Notes: generated by a model from the letters alone, not told the origin. Shown: positions 1 through 8,999, numbered from the stretch's first letter. The stretch: 64,000 nt of DNA from Fulvivirga maritima (GCF_021389955.1 NZ_CP089980.1:2599001-2663000); one strand, 5' to 3'. Program-made: numbers and translations.

Positions 1-287
1 TCAATTGCTTCTTTAGTTATGAAGTTCTGAAGAGTCAGGTACATTTAGAATGCTAAAGTGTAAAACTGCATTACACGAACACATAAATATGTGAACGCGG
101 TGTGGTAGCCATGAGGCGCTCGAAGTGTAGCTGGTTTGGGGAGCTAAAGCCAAAGAACGATTTGAAATGCTGTGCTTAATCATAAATCCGCATTGGCTTA
201 TGGTATGCTTTTGACATTTTCTTTAACCGAGAATTATTGGACCAATGATGATAAATGAAGTTTTGACTTAAAAAAAGAGAAAAGATC
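1..287. other. leader region upstream of the slipin-TPR-RtcB operon
   Basis: No open reading frame of note starts here. The stretch is richer in GC than other intergenic DNA in the window and has short self-complementary parts, for example TAGCT (128-132) facing AGCTA (142-146), and GCGG near 97-100 facing CCGC near 188-191. This could be a structured leader or a small RNA linked to the RNA-ligase operon, but I could not fold it into a convincing tRNA-like shape. No clear TAnnTTTG promoter was found. Confidence 0.25.
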
Positions 288-1388
288 ATGTTTAGAGAAA
301 AGATCAACCCCGGAACAGTGGGATTAGTATTTCGCGACGGTGATTACAAACGAGTAATTACCGAAGGAAAGCATTGGGTCAGTCCATTAGATAGGTTGGT
401 CCGATATGATAGAAGTAAGTCCTTTCCGTGGCCAATAGATTTGAACATTCTGTTGAGAGATGATGAATTAAAGTCATTACTGGAAGTGGTGGATGTGAAG
501 GATGATCAAATTGTATTGCAGTATACCAATGGAAACCTCAATAGTGTGCTTACTCCTGGGCGATATGCTTACTGGAAGGGAGTAACCGATTGGGAATTTA
601 AAACCATGGATTTGAGCAAAGTAGATATTACCGAAAACATAAATATGGGGGTGGTAAAAAGACGAGAGCTCGTTCCTTTTGTGAGGGTATGCAAGATAGA
701 ATCTTATGAAAAAGGAGTACTTTTTATTGATAATAAAGAGGAAAAGATTCTCGGTCCGGGAGAGTACTACTTCTGGAAAAATGCCCAAAACGTAACGGTT
801 TCTAAGGTAGATTTAAGGCAGGCACAGTTGGAGATTACTGGGCAGGAGATCTTAACCAGTGATAAGGCTGCTTTGAGAATCAATTTTATGATTCAGTACA
901 AGGTGGTGGATATTCAAAAAGCTGTAATTGACAATAAAGATTACGAAAGGCAACTGTACACCATGGTGCAGCTGGCTCTGAGAGAGTATGTGGGTACTTT
1001 TTCTTTAGATGAACTGCTAGAGAAAAAGGAGGAGATAGGTGATTATGTGAAGAATGCTCTTAAAGAAAAAGTGGTGGCTTTAGGTGTAAAAATCAACGAT
1101 GCTGGAGTGAAAGATGTAATACTGCCTGGTGATGTAAAAAGTATAATGAATCAGGTGCTGGTAGCACAAAAGCAAGCTCAGGCTAATGTGATAACCCGTA
1201 GGGAAGAAACAGCTTCTACCAGGAGTTTGCTCAACACAGCTAAGTTGATGGAAGACAACGAAATGTTGTATAAGCTAAAGGAAATGGAGTATGTAGAAAA
1301 AATTGCGGATAAAATCGGAGAGATTACTGTGGCAGGAAATGGCCAGGTGATTGATCAATTGAGAAGCATTTTTACTCCTACTAAATAA
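288..1388 (+). CDS. SPFH/Band-7 (slipin/stomatin-like) protein
   Basis: A 366-residue protein with no hydrophobic N-terminus. Its second half (about residues 130-330) has the SPFH/Band-7 pattern: a beta-rich core (GVLFIDNKEEKILGPGEYYF), a helix-rich part around LREYVGTFSLDELLEKKEEI, and a Gln/Ala-rich coiled end near QVLVAQKQAQANVITRREE. Stomatin-family proteins form oligomeric scaffolds, usually at membranes; this one lacks an obvious membrane anchor. It is the first gene of an apparent operon with a TPR protein and RtcB RNA ligase, and slipin-like genes are known companions of rtcB in bacteria. That points to RNA repair or stress, but its own role is inferred. The ATG at 288 follows a purine-rich stretch (AAAAAAGAGAAAAG). 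Confidence 0.8.
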   Translation: MFREKINPGTVGLVFRDGDYKRVITEGKHWVSPLDRLVRYDRSKSFPWPIDLNILLRDDELKSLLEVVDVKDDQIVLQYTNGNLNSVLTPGRYAYWKGVTDWEFKTMDLSKVDITENINMGVVKRRELVPFVRVCKIESYEKGVLFIDNKEEKILGPGEYYFWKNAQNVTVSKVDLRQAQLEITGQEILTSDKAALRINFMIQYKVVDIQKAVIDNKDYERQLYTMVQLALREYVGTFSLDELLEKKEEIGDYVKNALKEKVVALGVKINDAGVKDVILPGDVKSIMNQVLVAQKQAQANVITRREETASTRSLLNTAKLMEDNEMLYKLKEMEYVEKIADKIGEITVAGNGQVIDQLRSIFTPTK

Positions 1389-1444
1389 TATGAGGTCTGT
1401 ATTTTAATATTGAGCACGATGCGGCCTCTTAATTTTCTGAAATC

Positions 1445-1966
1445 ATGAACATTTATGATCAATATATTGAAGATTTAATACCATTTGCGGAAGATGCTAT
1501 TTATGAAGGTGATTACCATCTGGCTCATAAGCTGCTAATGAGTGGGTTAACGGATGAGCCGGGATACCCTAAGTTACACTATACTATGGGTTGGATGTAT
1601 CACTACTATCAGGTGAATGAGGCTTTGGCAGAGCGCCACTATCAGCTTGCTATTTATTTCGATGCTTCTTATGTAGAGGCCTATGAAAATCTGGCTGACT
1701 TATACTGGGCAAAGCGTAAATATCAGTCTTTAACACAACTTATGTTAAAAGCAGAAAAATGTGAGGAGATTGATAAGGATTACGTTTATAGCGTGTTAGG
1801 TAAAATAGCAGAAACACAATGTGAATACAGAAAAGCGATAGGCTATTATCGTAAAGCTTTAATGAGTTCGGTAGATAATCATACTACCAAGGAGTTGAAG
1901 CAAGATATTAAAAGAACAAGAATTAAGAAATTTAAAAATAATTGGAAATGGCAACGACAAAGTTGA
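1445..1966 (+). CDS. TPR-repeat protein of the rtcB operon
   Basis: A 173-residue soluble protein made of helix pairs typical of tetratricopeptide repeats. Visible units include HLAHKLLMSGLTDEPGYPKL, AERHYQLAIYFDASYVEAYE and the last unit around YRKAIGYYRKALMSS. It has no signal peptide or catalytic motif, so it is probably an adaptor. It lies 56 bp after the slipin gene, and its end overlaps the start of rtcB by 19 bp, which suggests translational coupling and a shared function with the RNA ligase. The specific partner cannot be told from the sequence. Confidence 0.75.
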   Translation: MNIYDQYIEDLIPFAEDAIYEGDYHLAHKLLMSGLTDEPGYPKLHYTMGWMYHYYQVNEALAERHYQLAIYFDASYVEAYENLADLYWAKRKYQSLTQLMLKAEKCEEIDKDYVYSVLGKIAETQCEYRKAIGYYRKALMSSVDNHTTKELKQDIKRTRIKKFKNNWKWQRQS

Positions 1967-3369
1967 CAGGGAAAGAACTGAAGCAAATTGACTATCCGGA
2001 AGGAAGAGCCATAGGTGAAGCCCAAAAAGCAATGGAGGCCGGATATAAAGGTAAAAGCAAGAAATTTAAGCTGGAGCTTTTGCAGAGAGTAGTTCAGAAT
2101 CCGGCGCTTTATCTTAAGCATGATCAGTTAGGATCAATCGCTAAATGTTTGATTATAAAAGAGGAGGCAGAAACAGTAGAGCAGTTAAATACCAAAAGGA
2201 TACCTTATAATACTTATGGTGCTGAAGGGATTGAGCCTGGTGCGGTAAACCAAATGGAAATAGCCATGAAGCTCCCGGTAACACACTCGGGAGCACTGAT
2301 GGCAGATGCTCATCAGGGGTATGGTTTGCCTATTGGCGGAGTCCTGGCTACTAAAAATGCGGTGATTCCTTATGGTGTAGGTGTAGATATCGGGTGTAGA
2401 ATGTGTATGACCTTATATGATATGCCAGCCGTATTTGAGTATGAGAGCTTGAGCTATTATAAAAAGCTATTGAATGATAATAGCAAATTTGGGAATGCTG
2501 TCTTTAAAAGGCCCAAAGGGCATGATGTGCTCGATAGAGCGGAATTTGGAGAAATCAATATCCTTAAGTCTTTAAAGGACAGGGCTTATGCGCAGATAGG
2601 AACTAGTGGAGGAGGTAATCACTTCGTAGAGTTTGGTGTGGCTGAGATAGTAGATGCTGAAAATGAATATGGTTTGCCGAAAGGGAAGTATTTGGCTGTT
2701 TTGTCTCACTCAGGTTCTAGAGGCTTGGGAGCTAATATAGCCAGGCATTATACCAAGTTAGCTATGGATAAATGTAGGCTTCCGGCTGAAGCTAAGCATT
2801 TGGCATGGCTAGATCTTGATACTGAAGATGGGCAAGAATACTGGCTGGCAATGAACCTAGCTGGTGATTATGCCTCGGCATGTCATCATCAGATTCATGA
2901 GAGAATGGCTGTTTCATTGGGTGAAAAGCCACTGGCTATGATAGAGAACCATCATAACTTCGCCTGGAAGGAGCTAGATGTCGAAGGTAATGAGATCATT
3001 GTTCACCGTAAAGGAGCTACTCCTGCGGGTAAAGGAGTGATGGGAATCATACCCGGATCTATGACTTCTCCCGGATTTATAGTGAGAGGAAAAGGAGAGC
3101 ATGCTGCTATCAATTCTGCCTCTCACGGAGCAGGAAGGGTCATGTCTAGGAGAAAGGCTAAAGCTATGATCACCAGAGATGAGGTGAAAAGTCATCTGAA
3201 GCATGCCGGTGTTCATGTAATCGGTTCCGGGGTAGATGAGGCTCCGATGGTATATAAAGATATCCATCAGGTAATGGCTGCTCAGCAGGATTTGGTAGAA
3301 GTAGTAGGAACCTTTACCCCTAAAGTGGTGAGGATGTGTGGAGATGATAGGTTTGCTGAAGTGGACTAA
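1948..3369 (+). CDS. rtcB: RtcB family RNA-splicing ligase
   Basis: GTP-dependent RNA ligase that joins 2',3'-cyclic phosphate or 3'-phosphate ends to 5'-OH ends, used in RNA repair and tRNA splicing. Family marks are visible: MADAHQGYGLPIGGVLA, the metal-binding stretch GVGVDIGCRM, GTSGGGNHFVEF, SHSGSRGLGANIARHY, the ENHHNF segment, and the guanylylated-His region near SASHGAGRVMSRRKA. About 474 residues matches the long RtcB class. I place the start at ATG 1948; a TTG lies two codons upstream. It ends a slipin-TPR-rtcB operon. No RtcA or RtcR regulator is in the window, but a small-RNA gene with a sigma-54-like promoter begins about 90 bp downstream. Confidence 0.95.
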   Translation: MATTKLTGKELKQIDYPEGRAIGEAQKAMEAGYKGKSKKFKLELLQRVVQNPALYLKHDQLGSIAKCLIIKEEAETVEQLNTKRIPYNTYGAEGIEPGAVNQMEIAMKLPVTHSGALMADAHQGYGLPIGGVLATKNAVIPYGVGVDIGCRMCMTLYDMPAVFEYESLSYYKKLLNDNSKFGNAVFKRPKGHDVLDRAEFGEINILKSLKDRAYAQIGTSGGGNHFVEFGVAEIVDAENEYGLPKGKYLAVLSHSGSRGLGANIARHYTKLAMDKCRLPAEAKHLAWLDLDTEDGQEYWLAMNLAGDYASACHHQIHERMAVSLGEKPLAMIENHHNFAWKELDVEGNEIIVHRKGATPAGKGVMGIIPGSMTSPGFIVRGKGEHAAINSASHGAGRVMSRRKAKAMITRDEVKSHLKHAGVHVIGSGVDEAPMVYKDIHQVMAAQQDLVEVVGTFTPKVVRMCGDDRFAEVD

Positions 3370-3461
3370 TTTTTCCGGCACAGGAATGAGTTTTCCTTTT
3401 CTGGGAATTTATAGAACATTAAAATCCTTTTTTTTTTGGCCAAATTGAGCTAAAAATGAAA

Positions 3462-3476
3462 TGGCACACCAATTGA
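3462..3476 (+). promoter_or_regulatory. sigma-54-like -24/-12 element of small RNA copy 1
   Basis: TGGCAC (3462-3467), five bases, then TTGA (3473-3476), which fits the -24/-12 spacing of sigma-54 promoters (TGGCAC-N5-TTGC). The last base is A where C is expected. The same block, TGGCA(C/T)-N5-TTGA, stands at the same place before the two other copies at 8886 and 9148, so it is conserved. rpoN is encoded in this window. Sigma-54 dependence is inference. Confidence 0.45.
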
Positions 3477-3487
3477 CTTACACTTAA

Positions 3488-3576
3488 TAGGTTTAGGTTG
3501 ATTAATAGGACTGTATGGTTTGTAGTTGGTTTAACGATACAGTCAAAGCCGCCCTCTGGTAAAGGGCGGCTTTTTT
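3488..3576 (+). ncRNA. small RNA gene, copy 1 of 3
   Basis: Intergenic element of about 90 nt after rtcB. It has a conserved 5' part (GGTTTAGGTTGATTA), an 8-bp perfect stem GACTGTAT (3509-3516) / ATACAGTC (3537-3544) with a loop holding GTTGGTTTA, then a strong terminator AAAGCCGCCC (3545-3554) / GGGCGGCTTT (3564-3573) with a T tail. Copies at 8912 and 9174 share the layout, while the stem bases change in a compensating way. No open reading frame is conserved. The RNA start is estimated from the sigma-54-like element. Family and target are unknown. Confidence 0.65.
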
Positions 3577-3639
3577 TATGTTTTGATGGAATTACTGAAG
3601 TAGGTTGATTTGAGATTTATTCAAAGCGCGGCTATACTT

Positions 3640-4227
3640 TTATCTTTCCCCTCCGAAGAGGAATGCTCCAATTCTTATTCCGATGTAATTATTTTTAATT
3701 TCAGGAGTTTTCTCAGTTTCACCATTGGGTTTTACAATAGTTTTGCTCTCAGTTTTACTGCTGATGTTGTAGTCTATATTGATGTTAAAGTGAGCTATGT
3801 CTAAACCAATTCGTGGATAAAACCCGAATTTCGATTCAGTATCATCAGAAACTTTAAGAGAGTTGTCAGTGAAGTCTAAAAATCCAATAGAAGTGGCTTT
3901 GTATATACCCAAGCCAAGCCCTATATAAGGACGAATCTTGGAGTCAGATAAATAATATTGACCGTTAAGGGTGTAAGAGCTGCGACCATAAAGCTCATTA
4001 TCGCTGTCATCAAAAGTTCGAGACATGGCAGTACTTTCCCATCTAAAACCTATGGCAATGTTATCATTTAATCTATAGGCCGGTTCCACATCAAAAAGAA
4101 TTCCGGGACCTCCATCAGGAGTGGCATAACCTAGGCCTAAGCCGAGTTTAAATGGTTTGTAATTCTGAGCCTTAGCAGCTATGCATGAGCAGGTTATGAG
4201 CGCTAATGATAATAGTAATTTATTCAT
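3640..4227 (-). CDS. outer-membrane beta-barrel protein, OmpW/opacity-like
   Basis: 195 residues with a signal peptide (MNKLLLSLALITCSCIAAKA, cleaved before QNY) followed by alternating amphipathic beta strands: KLGLGLGYATP, YRLNDNIAIGFRWES, YTLNGQYYLS, RPYIGLGLGIYKA, FYPRIGLDIAHFNINIDYNI, ending in IGIRIGAFLFGGER. This is the eight-strand small-barrel pattern common in Bacteroidota. Function is unknown; a passive envelope protein is most likely. It stands alone, convergent with the small-RNA gene on the other strand. Its upstream 290 bp is very AT-rich, with no clear promoter match. Confidence 0.7.
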   Translation of the reverse strand: MNKLLLSLALITCSCIAAKAQNYKPFKLGLGLGYATPDGGPGILFDVEPAYRLNDNIAIGFRWESTAMSRTFDDSDNELYGRSSYTLNGQYYLSDSKIRPYIGLGLGIYKATSIGFLDFTDNSLKVSDDTESKFGFYPRIGLDIAHFNINIDYNISSKTESKTIVKPNGETEKTPEIKNNYIGIRIGAFLFGGER

Positions 4228-4400
4228 AGTCTATAGTCAGAAATGAATTTAATGTGAGGATTGTGTTGTTTTGTATTGATTAATATTGATGCAATATATT
4301 GAATATTTGGATTAAAAATGAATTAAATTGATAAATAATATTGATTGTGGATGCTTGGGCTATTTGATTTTTCTGCGAAGGATTATTTGAGTTGCGCTTC

Positions 4401-4442
4401 AAAAAAAAACAGCCGCTTGGCTCAGGCCAAACGGCTGTTTTA
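4401..4442 (-). terminator. Rho-independent terminator of the GH84 gene
   Basis: A GC-rich inverted repeat (ACAGCCG-x-TTGG ... CCAA-x-CGGCTGT) flanked on the plus strand by a run of nine A, which reads as a T run on the minus strand. It lies about 75 bp after the stop of the glycoside hydrolase gene, so it fits as that gene's terminator. Confidence 0.8.
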
Positions 4443-4516
4443 TAGGTTTGAGATGTTTTGCTGTAGAGTTTTTAGCAAGTACATCTCGTGTCAAATTAGA
4501 TTCAGGTTGTTATACT

Positions 4517-6457
4517 TTATTTTCCGCTGTCAATAGCTATAAGCTTTGGTGCATCATTTATAAAATTGTCTAACACACCATCTGCGATTTTGATAGGACC
4601 ATCAAAACGAGTAGCGCCTGGGATACTCTGAACTTCAGAGGCCTCATTGGCTAATTTTTGAGCCTGATTAAAATATTGTTTAGCGGAAATGCTTCCTTGA
4701 TTGGCGGCACCCAGACCGGCGGCTGTAAGTTGGAGAGCCCTCCCCCATAGTTGCATAGCTTCCAGCCAGGGAGCTGATTCAGTAATAAAGTCAGCATCTA
4801 CTACCTGAGATTGAATAATATTCGGAGCAGTCGCAAATTTGGAAGCTTGTTCTTTTAACTTTTCAATGGCTTGGTTTCTTGAAGTTGCTGATCCAAAAGC
4901 AATTTCGTAACGTACTTTATTAAGTTTCTTTTTTAGATCCGGAGCTTGCTTTTGCCAAGGCTGACTGCCAAAAGTAGGGGCAATGTGCTGTGTGTCAAAA
5001 AAGGTTAATAGGGCTTCAGTAGCTTGAGGATCTTTATTGGCTAAATACCTAGCTGCATAATACCAGGTAAGTTCAGGATCATAAGATGTATCATTCCAAC
5101 CGAAAGCAGCTATTCCTATTACTGCTACCCGGCTTGCTGCTTCTTGGTTCATAGGGTTAGAAAGTATACCTGAAAGTTGCTCAGATAAACCCGCTTCACG
5201 TTTGTTATAAGGCGCCAATAGTAATCGGCCTGTGGTTTGAGCATAATCATTTACAGGATAGTTATCCCACAATAAAGTTTTTCTTCCAAAAGCTTTTGTG
5301 GCTTGCTTGGCATCACCCACTGAAATGGCAGGGGGAACTACGTCAGTTCCTGTCCATTGAATAATAATTCTAGGATCCAGGTTTTCAGTTAAAGCCTTTT
5401 TATAATCACTTTCTTTAGCGTCGTAGTATTCTGTAGGTACGGTAATAAGTGGCTGTGCTTCAGGATCAAGTTTATCAAGGTTAGCTTGCAATTTGTTGAG
5501 TAACTCTGCTTGTGCAAGTCCGGCTGCTTTAGTGCCTGAAGGACCATAAGTTTTTTCGTCTTTATCGCAGTTCCATTGTTTATATTCAATATCATCAAGA
5601 GCCACATAAAAATTATGGATGCCTATGGTGCGCAGTACTTTGAATTTATCTTCTAAAAGCTGAAGATCATTAGGATCAGAAAAACAGATAGTTGGCCCCG
5701 GAGATATGGCGTAAACAAAGTTAATTTGGTTTCTCTGGGCAGTGCTTACTAAAGACGCAAGTTGGTCTAAAATATCTTTTGGATACGCCTCACGCCACTT
5801 GTCACGAGCATAAGGATCGTCTTTTGGGCTGTAAACATAGGTGTTGGCTTTTACGGTTCCAAGAAATTCCAGGTGTTTAGCTCGGCCTTCCATAGTCCAG
5901 GGTTTGCCATAAAAACCTTCAATGGTTCCTCTTATAGGCATGGCAGGGTGGTCTTGTATAGTAATAGCAGGTATGGCCTGATCTTTAATAATTTGACTTA
6001 AAGTCTGAGCTCCATAAAAGAGACCGGCGTCATCATTACCAGCTATAGTAATTAAGGCGCCATTATCAATAGTAATACTGCTCAATGAGTATCCTTCCGG
6101 ATTTTTGTCTTGTTTAGCATTACTTTGTTTTAATGCGGCCTCAATCAGTTTGTCATTACTTATTCCTAATACTAAATGTGGGAGTTCAAAGCTGCGAGGT
6201 AATCGGCTAGCTGTAGTTATTGTTTCTACTCCGGCAGTTTTAAGAATATTACGAACCAGCTGAGTGGCTTCTGTGGTTGTGCCTGAGCCTTCAATAAGTA
6301 CCACTTCTTTGCCAAGTGATATGGTTTTATGGCCTAATTCAACAGATGTAGGCGTGGGTACTATTAATGGTAGTGTGGTTTTATTGCTTGCGTTCTGGGC
6401 AAAAATAGTGTTGAGTCCAACACTTAAGAGTGTTAAACACGTGAGTATAATTTTCAT
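4517..6457 (-). CDS. secreted GH84 family beta-N-acetylglucosaminidase
   Basis: 646 residues with a signal peptide ending in TIFAQ. Residues 30-170 match the N-terminal alpha/beta domain that precedes GH84 and GH20 catalytic domains (LPLIVPTPTSVELG; GLFYGAQTLSQI). The catalytic barrel begins at RGTIEGFYGKPWTMEGR (about 176-192), and the paired catalytic aspartates are D288-D289 in FYVALDDIEY. GH84 enzymes remove terminal N-acetylglucosamine by substrate-assisted catalysis; bacterial members act on host or environmental glycans and are exported. The C-terminal 200 residues look helical. It stands alone with its own terminator and a 600-bp upstream gap shared with the divergent oxidoreductase. 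A glycan-scavenging role is likely; the true substrate is unknown. Confidence 0.9.
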   Translation of the reverse strand: MKIILTCLTLLSVGLNTIFAQNASNKTTLPLIVPTPTSVELGHKTISLGKEVVLIEGSGTTTEATQLVRNILKTAGVETITTASRLPRSFELPHLVLGISNDKLIEAALKQSNAKQDKNPEGYSLSSITIDNGALITIAGNDDAGLFYGAQTLSQIIKDQAIPAITIQDHPAMPIRGTIEGFYGKPWTMEGRAKHLEFLGTVKANTYVYSPKDDPYARDKWREAYPKDILDQLASLVSTAQRNQINFVYAISPGPTICFSDPNDLQLLEDKFKVLRTIGIHNFYVALDDIEYKQWNCDKDEKTYGPSGTKAAGLAQAELLNKLQANLDKLDPEAQPLITVPTEYYDAKESDYKKALTENLDPRIIIQWTGTDVVPPAISVGDAKQATKAFGRKTLLWDNYPVNDYAQTTGRLLLAPYNKREAGLSEQLSGILSNPMNQEAASRVAVIGIAAFGWNDTSYDPELTWYYAARYLANKDPQATEALLTFFDTQHIAPTFGSQPWQKQAPDLKKKLNKVRYEIAFGSATSRNQAIEKLKEQASKFATAPNIIQSQVVDADFITESAPWLEAMQLWGRALQLTAAGLGAANQGSISAKQYFNQAQKLANEASEVQSIPGATRFDGPIKIADGVLDNFINDAPKLIAIDSGK

Positions 6458-7059
6458 TAATCGTTAAGATTTTAGTGTATATGAATTATTCTGTAGTTCC
6501 GTTTTAGAGATTTGGGTTAGGTTTAGACGGATAATGGGTAGGTGCTATATAGGTGGCTTTTGAAGCTCGTTGTTTATCCTATTTCTGAATGCAGATGAGG
6601 CTTGAATCTTAAAGTATTTTTTCAACCCAAAATAAATTTTTTGGAAGAGATTAGCCTTAAGATATTCGGTGGCTTCAAAAGTTTATATATTTAATTTGAA
6701 TATTTCTTCATATCTAAAATTTTGTTGTTTTACAGATTGTTGGCCTTAAAATTAAGTGTAAAACTTAATGTTCCAAATTAAATTTTGATGACTGGGGTTG
6801 CGTCCGGTTCTGAAATATTAACATAGAATGAGTGGTAATTAGACATGTGGGATTTCGTGAATTTTAATAAATCTGCTATTATGATCATGACGGTTTTTTT
6901 CTTCATTTGCCCAAAGTAGGCTACTTAGCTTTGTGACCTTTGTTACATAACCCCTATTTCCTGAGGTTTGTCATGTAATTCGTTGTTGTTCGTCAGGTTT
7001 GTGGCTGTAATGGCGTTTTAATTTTGTTTTAAACAAACAGAACTACAGAACCAGGAATT
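6458..7059. other. divergent intergenic region between GH84 and CoA-disulfide reductase genes
   Basis: About 600 bp of AT-rich DNA with no gene of its own. It must hold the start signals of both divergent genes. The forward promoter is listed separately; for the GH84 gene I saw no clear match to the Bacteroidota consensus. Confidence 0.5.
6998..7026 (+). promoter_or_regulatory. Bacteroidota-type promoter of the CoA-disulfide reductase gene
   Basis: TTTG (6998-7001), 17 bases, then TAATTTTG (7019-7026), which matches the -33 TTTG / -7 TAnnTTTG consensus of the primary sigma factor in this phylum. The ATG follows 33 bp further on. Confidence 0.55.
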
Positions 7060-8718
7060 ATGAAACGCAACAGAATTATAATTATCGGAGGGTTGTCAGC
7101 CGGCCCTTCAGCTGCAGCTAAAGCTAGAAGAACTGATGAAAATGCTGAAATTATTCTTTTTGAAAAAACAGAACACATCAGTTATGCCACTTGCGGTATC
7201 CCGTATACAATGTCAGGGAAAATAAAATCTCGCGATAAGCTGATGGTGGTTTCACCTGAGTTATTAGAAAATAGGTTTAAGGTAGATCTTCACTTGAATG
7301 AACCGGTTATAGATATCGATCCTGATGCTCATGAAGTAAGAACGCATAAAGACTCTTATAAATACGATAAGTTGATAGTAGCAACTGGTGGGCGCGCCTT
7401 TTTACCTCCTATTAAAGGCATAGATAATTATGAAAATTGGGCCTTTGCAAAAACGATTGAGGATTTTGATGAAATAACCAAAAAAGGAGTGATAAAAGAA
7501 GCTGATCACATTACTATAGTGGGTGCTGGGCTTATAGGTTTGGAAACAGCTGAAAACTTAATTCATGCGGGTAAAAAAGTGACTGTGGTAGAGCTTAGTG
7601 ATCATGTGCTGGTGAATTGGGATAAGAAATTTACTCAAATGGCAGCTAATGAATTGGTGAGAAATGGTGTGGATCTTAAGCTTGGTGTTTCAGTAATTGA
7701 AGTAAATGCAGAAAGTAATGAGCTGGTTCTCAGTAATGGCGAAAGGTTTAATACTGATTTTATGCTGGTGAGTATAAGTGTAAAGCCTAATACTGAAATA
7801 CTGGTTGAAAAAGGTGCTAAGCATCTGCCAAATGGAGCCTTGATAGTTAATGAGTATATGGAGACGTCGCTAGCAGATATTTATGCGGCGGGCGATTGTG
7901 CGGCTATTCCTAATTTATTGATTCAGGAATCAGGTTGGTTCCCAATGGGAACGCATTCTAATAAGGCCGGCCGGGTGGCAGGAGCTAATGCGGCAGGTGC
8001 ACAAGAGACTTTCTCGGGAGGATATGGTACATCTATTATGCAGCTCTTTGATTACACTATTGCAAGAACAGGCCTGGGGCCAAAAGAATTAGCTAAAAGA
8101 GGTGTTCCATTTGAGTCTTCTATGATAATAGCCGGAACTACACCTGGTTTTTATCCTGATCCCAAAGACATTTTCCTGGAAATATATTACGCTCCAGATA
8201 CTGGAGTGCTGCTGGGGGCTGAAATGATAGGAGAGAAAGGAGTAGATAAAAGAGTTGATGTGCTTTCTACGGCTATTTATGCTAAGCTTACCATTCATGA
8301 TCTTCCCAGATTAGACTTGGCTTACGCACCTCCCTTTTCTCCGGCAAAGGATCCTGTAGTAGTGATGGGTTATGTTGCTGAGAACTCATTAAAAGGCAAT
8401 TTTATAGAAGTGAACGTAACGCAAGCAGAGAATTTGATCGATAAACAAGAGTTGCTAACCATCTTAGATGTTCGTTCACCTCTTGAAATTCAGAACAATG
8501 GCGCTATTGAAGGTTCAGTTAATATACCTTTAGATGAATTGAGAAATAGAATTGAAGAGCTAGACCCATCTCAACCTATGTTAGTTTATTGCGCTAAAGG
8601 ACTACGAGGATATCTTTCATCTTTGATTTTAGCGCATCATGGCTTTGATACTATCTATAATTTGGCAGGTGGATATACTGCTTGGGATAGGATGAAGGGT
8701 GTGGAGGAGTTGGTTTAG
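7060..8718 (+). CDS. CoA-disulfide reductase / rhodanese fusion, FAD-dependent
   Basis: 552 residues. The first 440 form a pyridine-nucleotide disulfide oxidoreductase: FAD-binding IIIIGGLSAGPSAAAKARR, the single redox cysteine C45 in SYATCGIPYTMSG (not a CxxxxC pair), NAD(P)-binding ITIVGAGLIGLETAENL, and FAD-binding DIYAAGDCA. Residues about 455-552 are a rhodanese domain with active-site C511 in LVYCAKGLRG. The CoADR-RHD fusion reduces CoA disulfides, persulfides or polysulfides with NAD(P)H, using a CoA thiol relay; the rhodanese part handles sulfane sulfur. A role in thiol or reactive-sulfur balance in the cytoplasm is likely. NADH oxidase or peroxidase activity is the alternative. Confidence 0.88.
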   Translation: MKRNRIIIIGGLSAGPSAAAKARRTDENAEIILFEKTEHISYATCGIPYTMSGKIKSRDKLMVVSPELLENRFKVDLHLNEPVIDIDPDAHEVRTHKDSYKYDKLIVATGGRAFLPPIKGIDNYENWAFAKTIEDFDEITKKGVIKEADHITIVGAGLIGLETAENLIHAGKKVTVVELSDHVLVNWDKKFTQMAANELVRNGVDLKLGVSVIEVNAESNELVLSNGERFNTDFMLVSISVKPNTEILVEKGAKHLPNGALIVNEYMETSLADIYAAGDCAAIPNLLIQESGWFPMGTHSNKAGRVAGANAAGAQETFSGGYGTSIMQLFDYTIARTGLGPKELAKRGVPFESSMIIAGTTPGFYPDPKDIFLEIYYAPDTGVLLGAEMIGEKGVDKRVDVLSTAIYAKLTIHDLPRLDLAYAPPFSPAKDPVVVMGYVAENSLKGNFIEVNVTQAENLIDKQELLTILDVRSPLEIQNNGAIEGSVNIPLDELRNRIEELDPSQPMLVYCAKGLRGYLSSLILAHHGFDTIYNLAGGYTAWDRMKGVEELV

Positions 8719-8792
8719 AATATCGAATTAACACTATCTCATTCTAAAGTTGATTTTGTTTAGAAATATGGACTGTGGATGGTTTAGTGACC

Positions 8793-8845
8793 TCGAAATT
8801 CCAGCAGATAAACTGAAATTCCACCACACAGACCCCGAATAACTA
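8793..8845. repeat. possible solo end of a lost IS21-like element
   Basis: Short repeated units in a row, CGAAATTCCAGCA, then TGAAATTCCACCA, then a CCCGAAT-like unit, spaced about 20 bp apart. Multiple short terminal repeats are typical of IS21-family ends, such as those around 35.2 and 37.7 kb, though these units differ in sequence. No transposase is nearby, so this would be a relic. Confidence 0.3.
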
Positions 8846-8885
8846 CAAATGGCCTTTATTTATCATTTTTGAGGCATTAAGGTAA

Positions 8886-8900
8886 TGGCATGCCAATTGA
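8886..8900 (+). promoter_or_regulatory. sigma-54-like -24/-12 element of small RNA copy 2
   Basis: TGGCAT (8886-8891), GCCAA, TTGA (8897-8900). Same layout as at 3462 and 9148. In this copy the first ten bases also form a perfect palindrome (TGGCATGCCA), so a repressor or activator site is an alternative reading. Confidence 0.45.
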
Positions 8901-8911
8901 CTTAAGCATAT

Positions 8912-8999
8912 CAGGTTTAGGTTGATTAAAATGTTGTATGGTTTGTCGTTGGTTTAGCCATACAGCTCAAGTCGCTCTCTGGTAAAGGGCGACTTTTTT
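8912..8999 (+). ncRNA. small RNA gene, copy 2 of 3
   Basis: Same layout as copy 1: 5' part CAGGTTTAGGTTGATTA, a stem TGTATGG (8935-8941) / CCATACA (8958-8964) with a loop holding GTTGGTTTA, then a terminator AAGTCGCTC (8969-8977) / GGGCGACTT (8987-8995) and a T run. The stem differs from copy 1 but still pairs. It lies between the CoA-disulfide reductase gene and copy 3, on the same strand. Confidence 0.65.

Noticed and set aside
1-287. A tRNA-like or Y-RNA-like gene upstream of the slipin gene
   Set aside because: Only short stems (4-5 bp) could be paired and no T-arm sequence was present.
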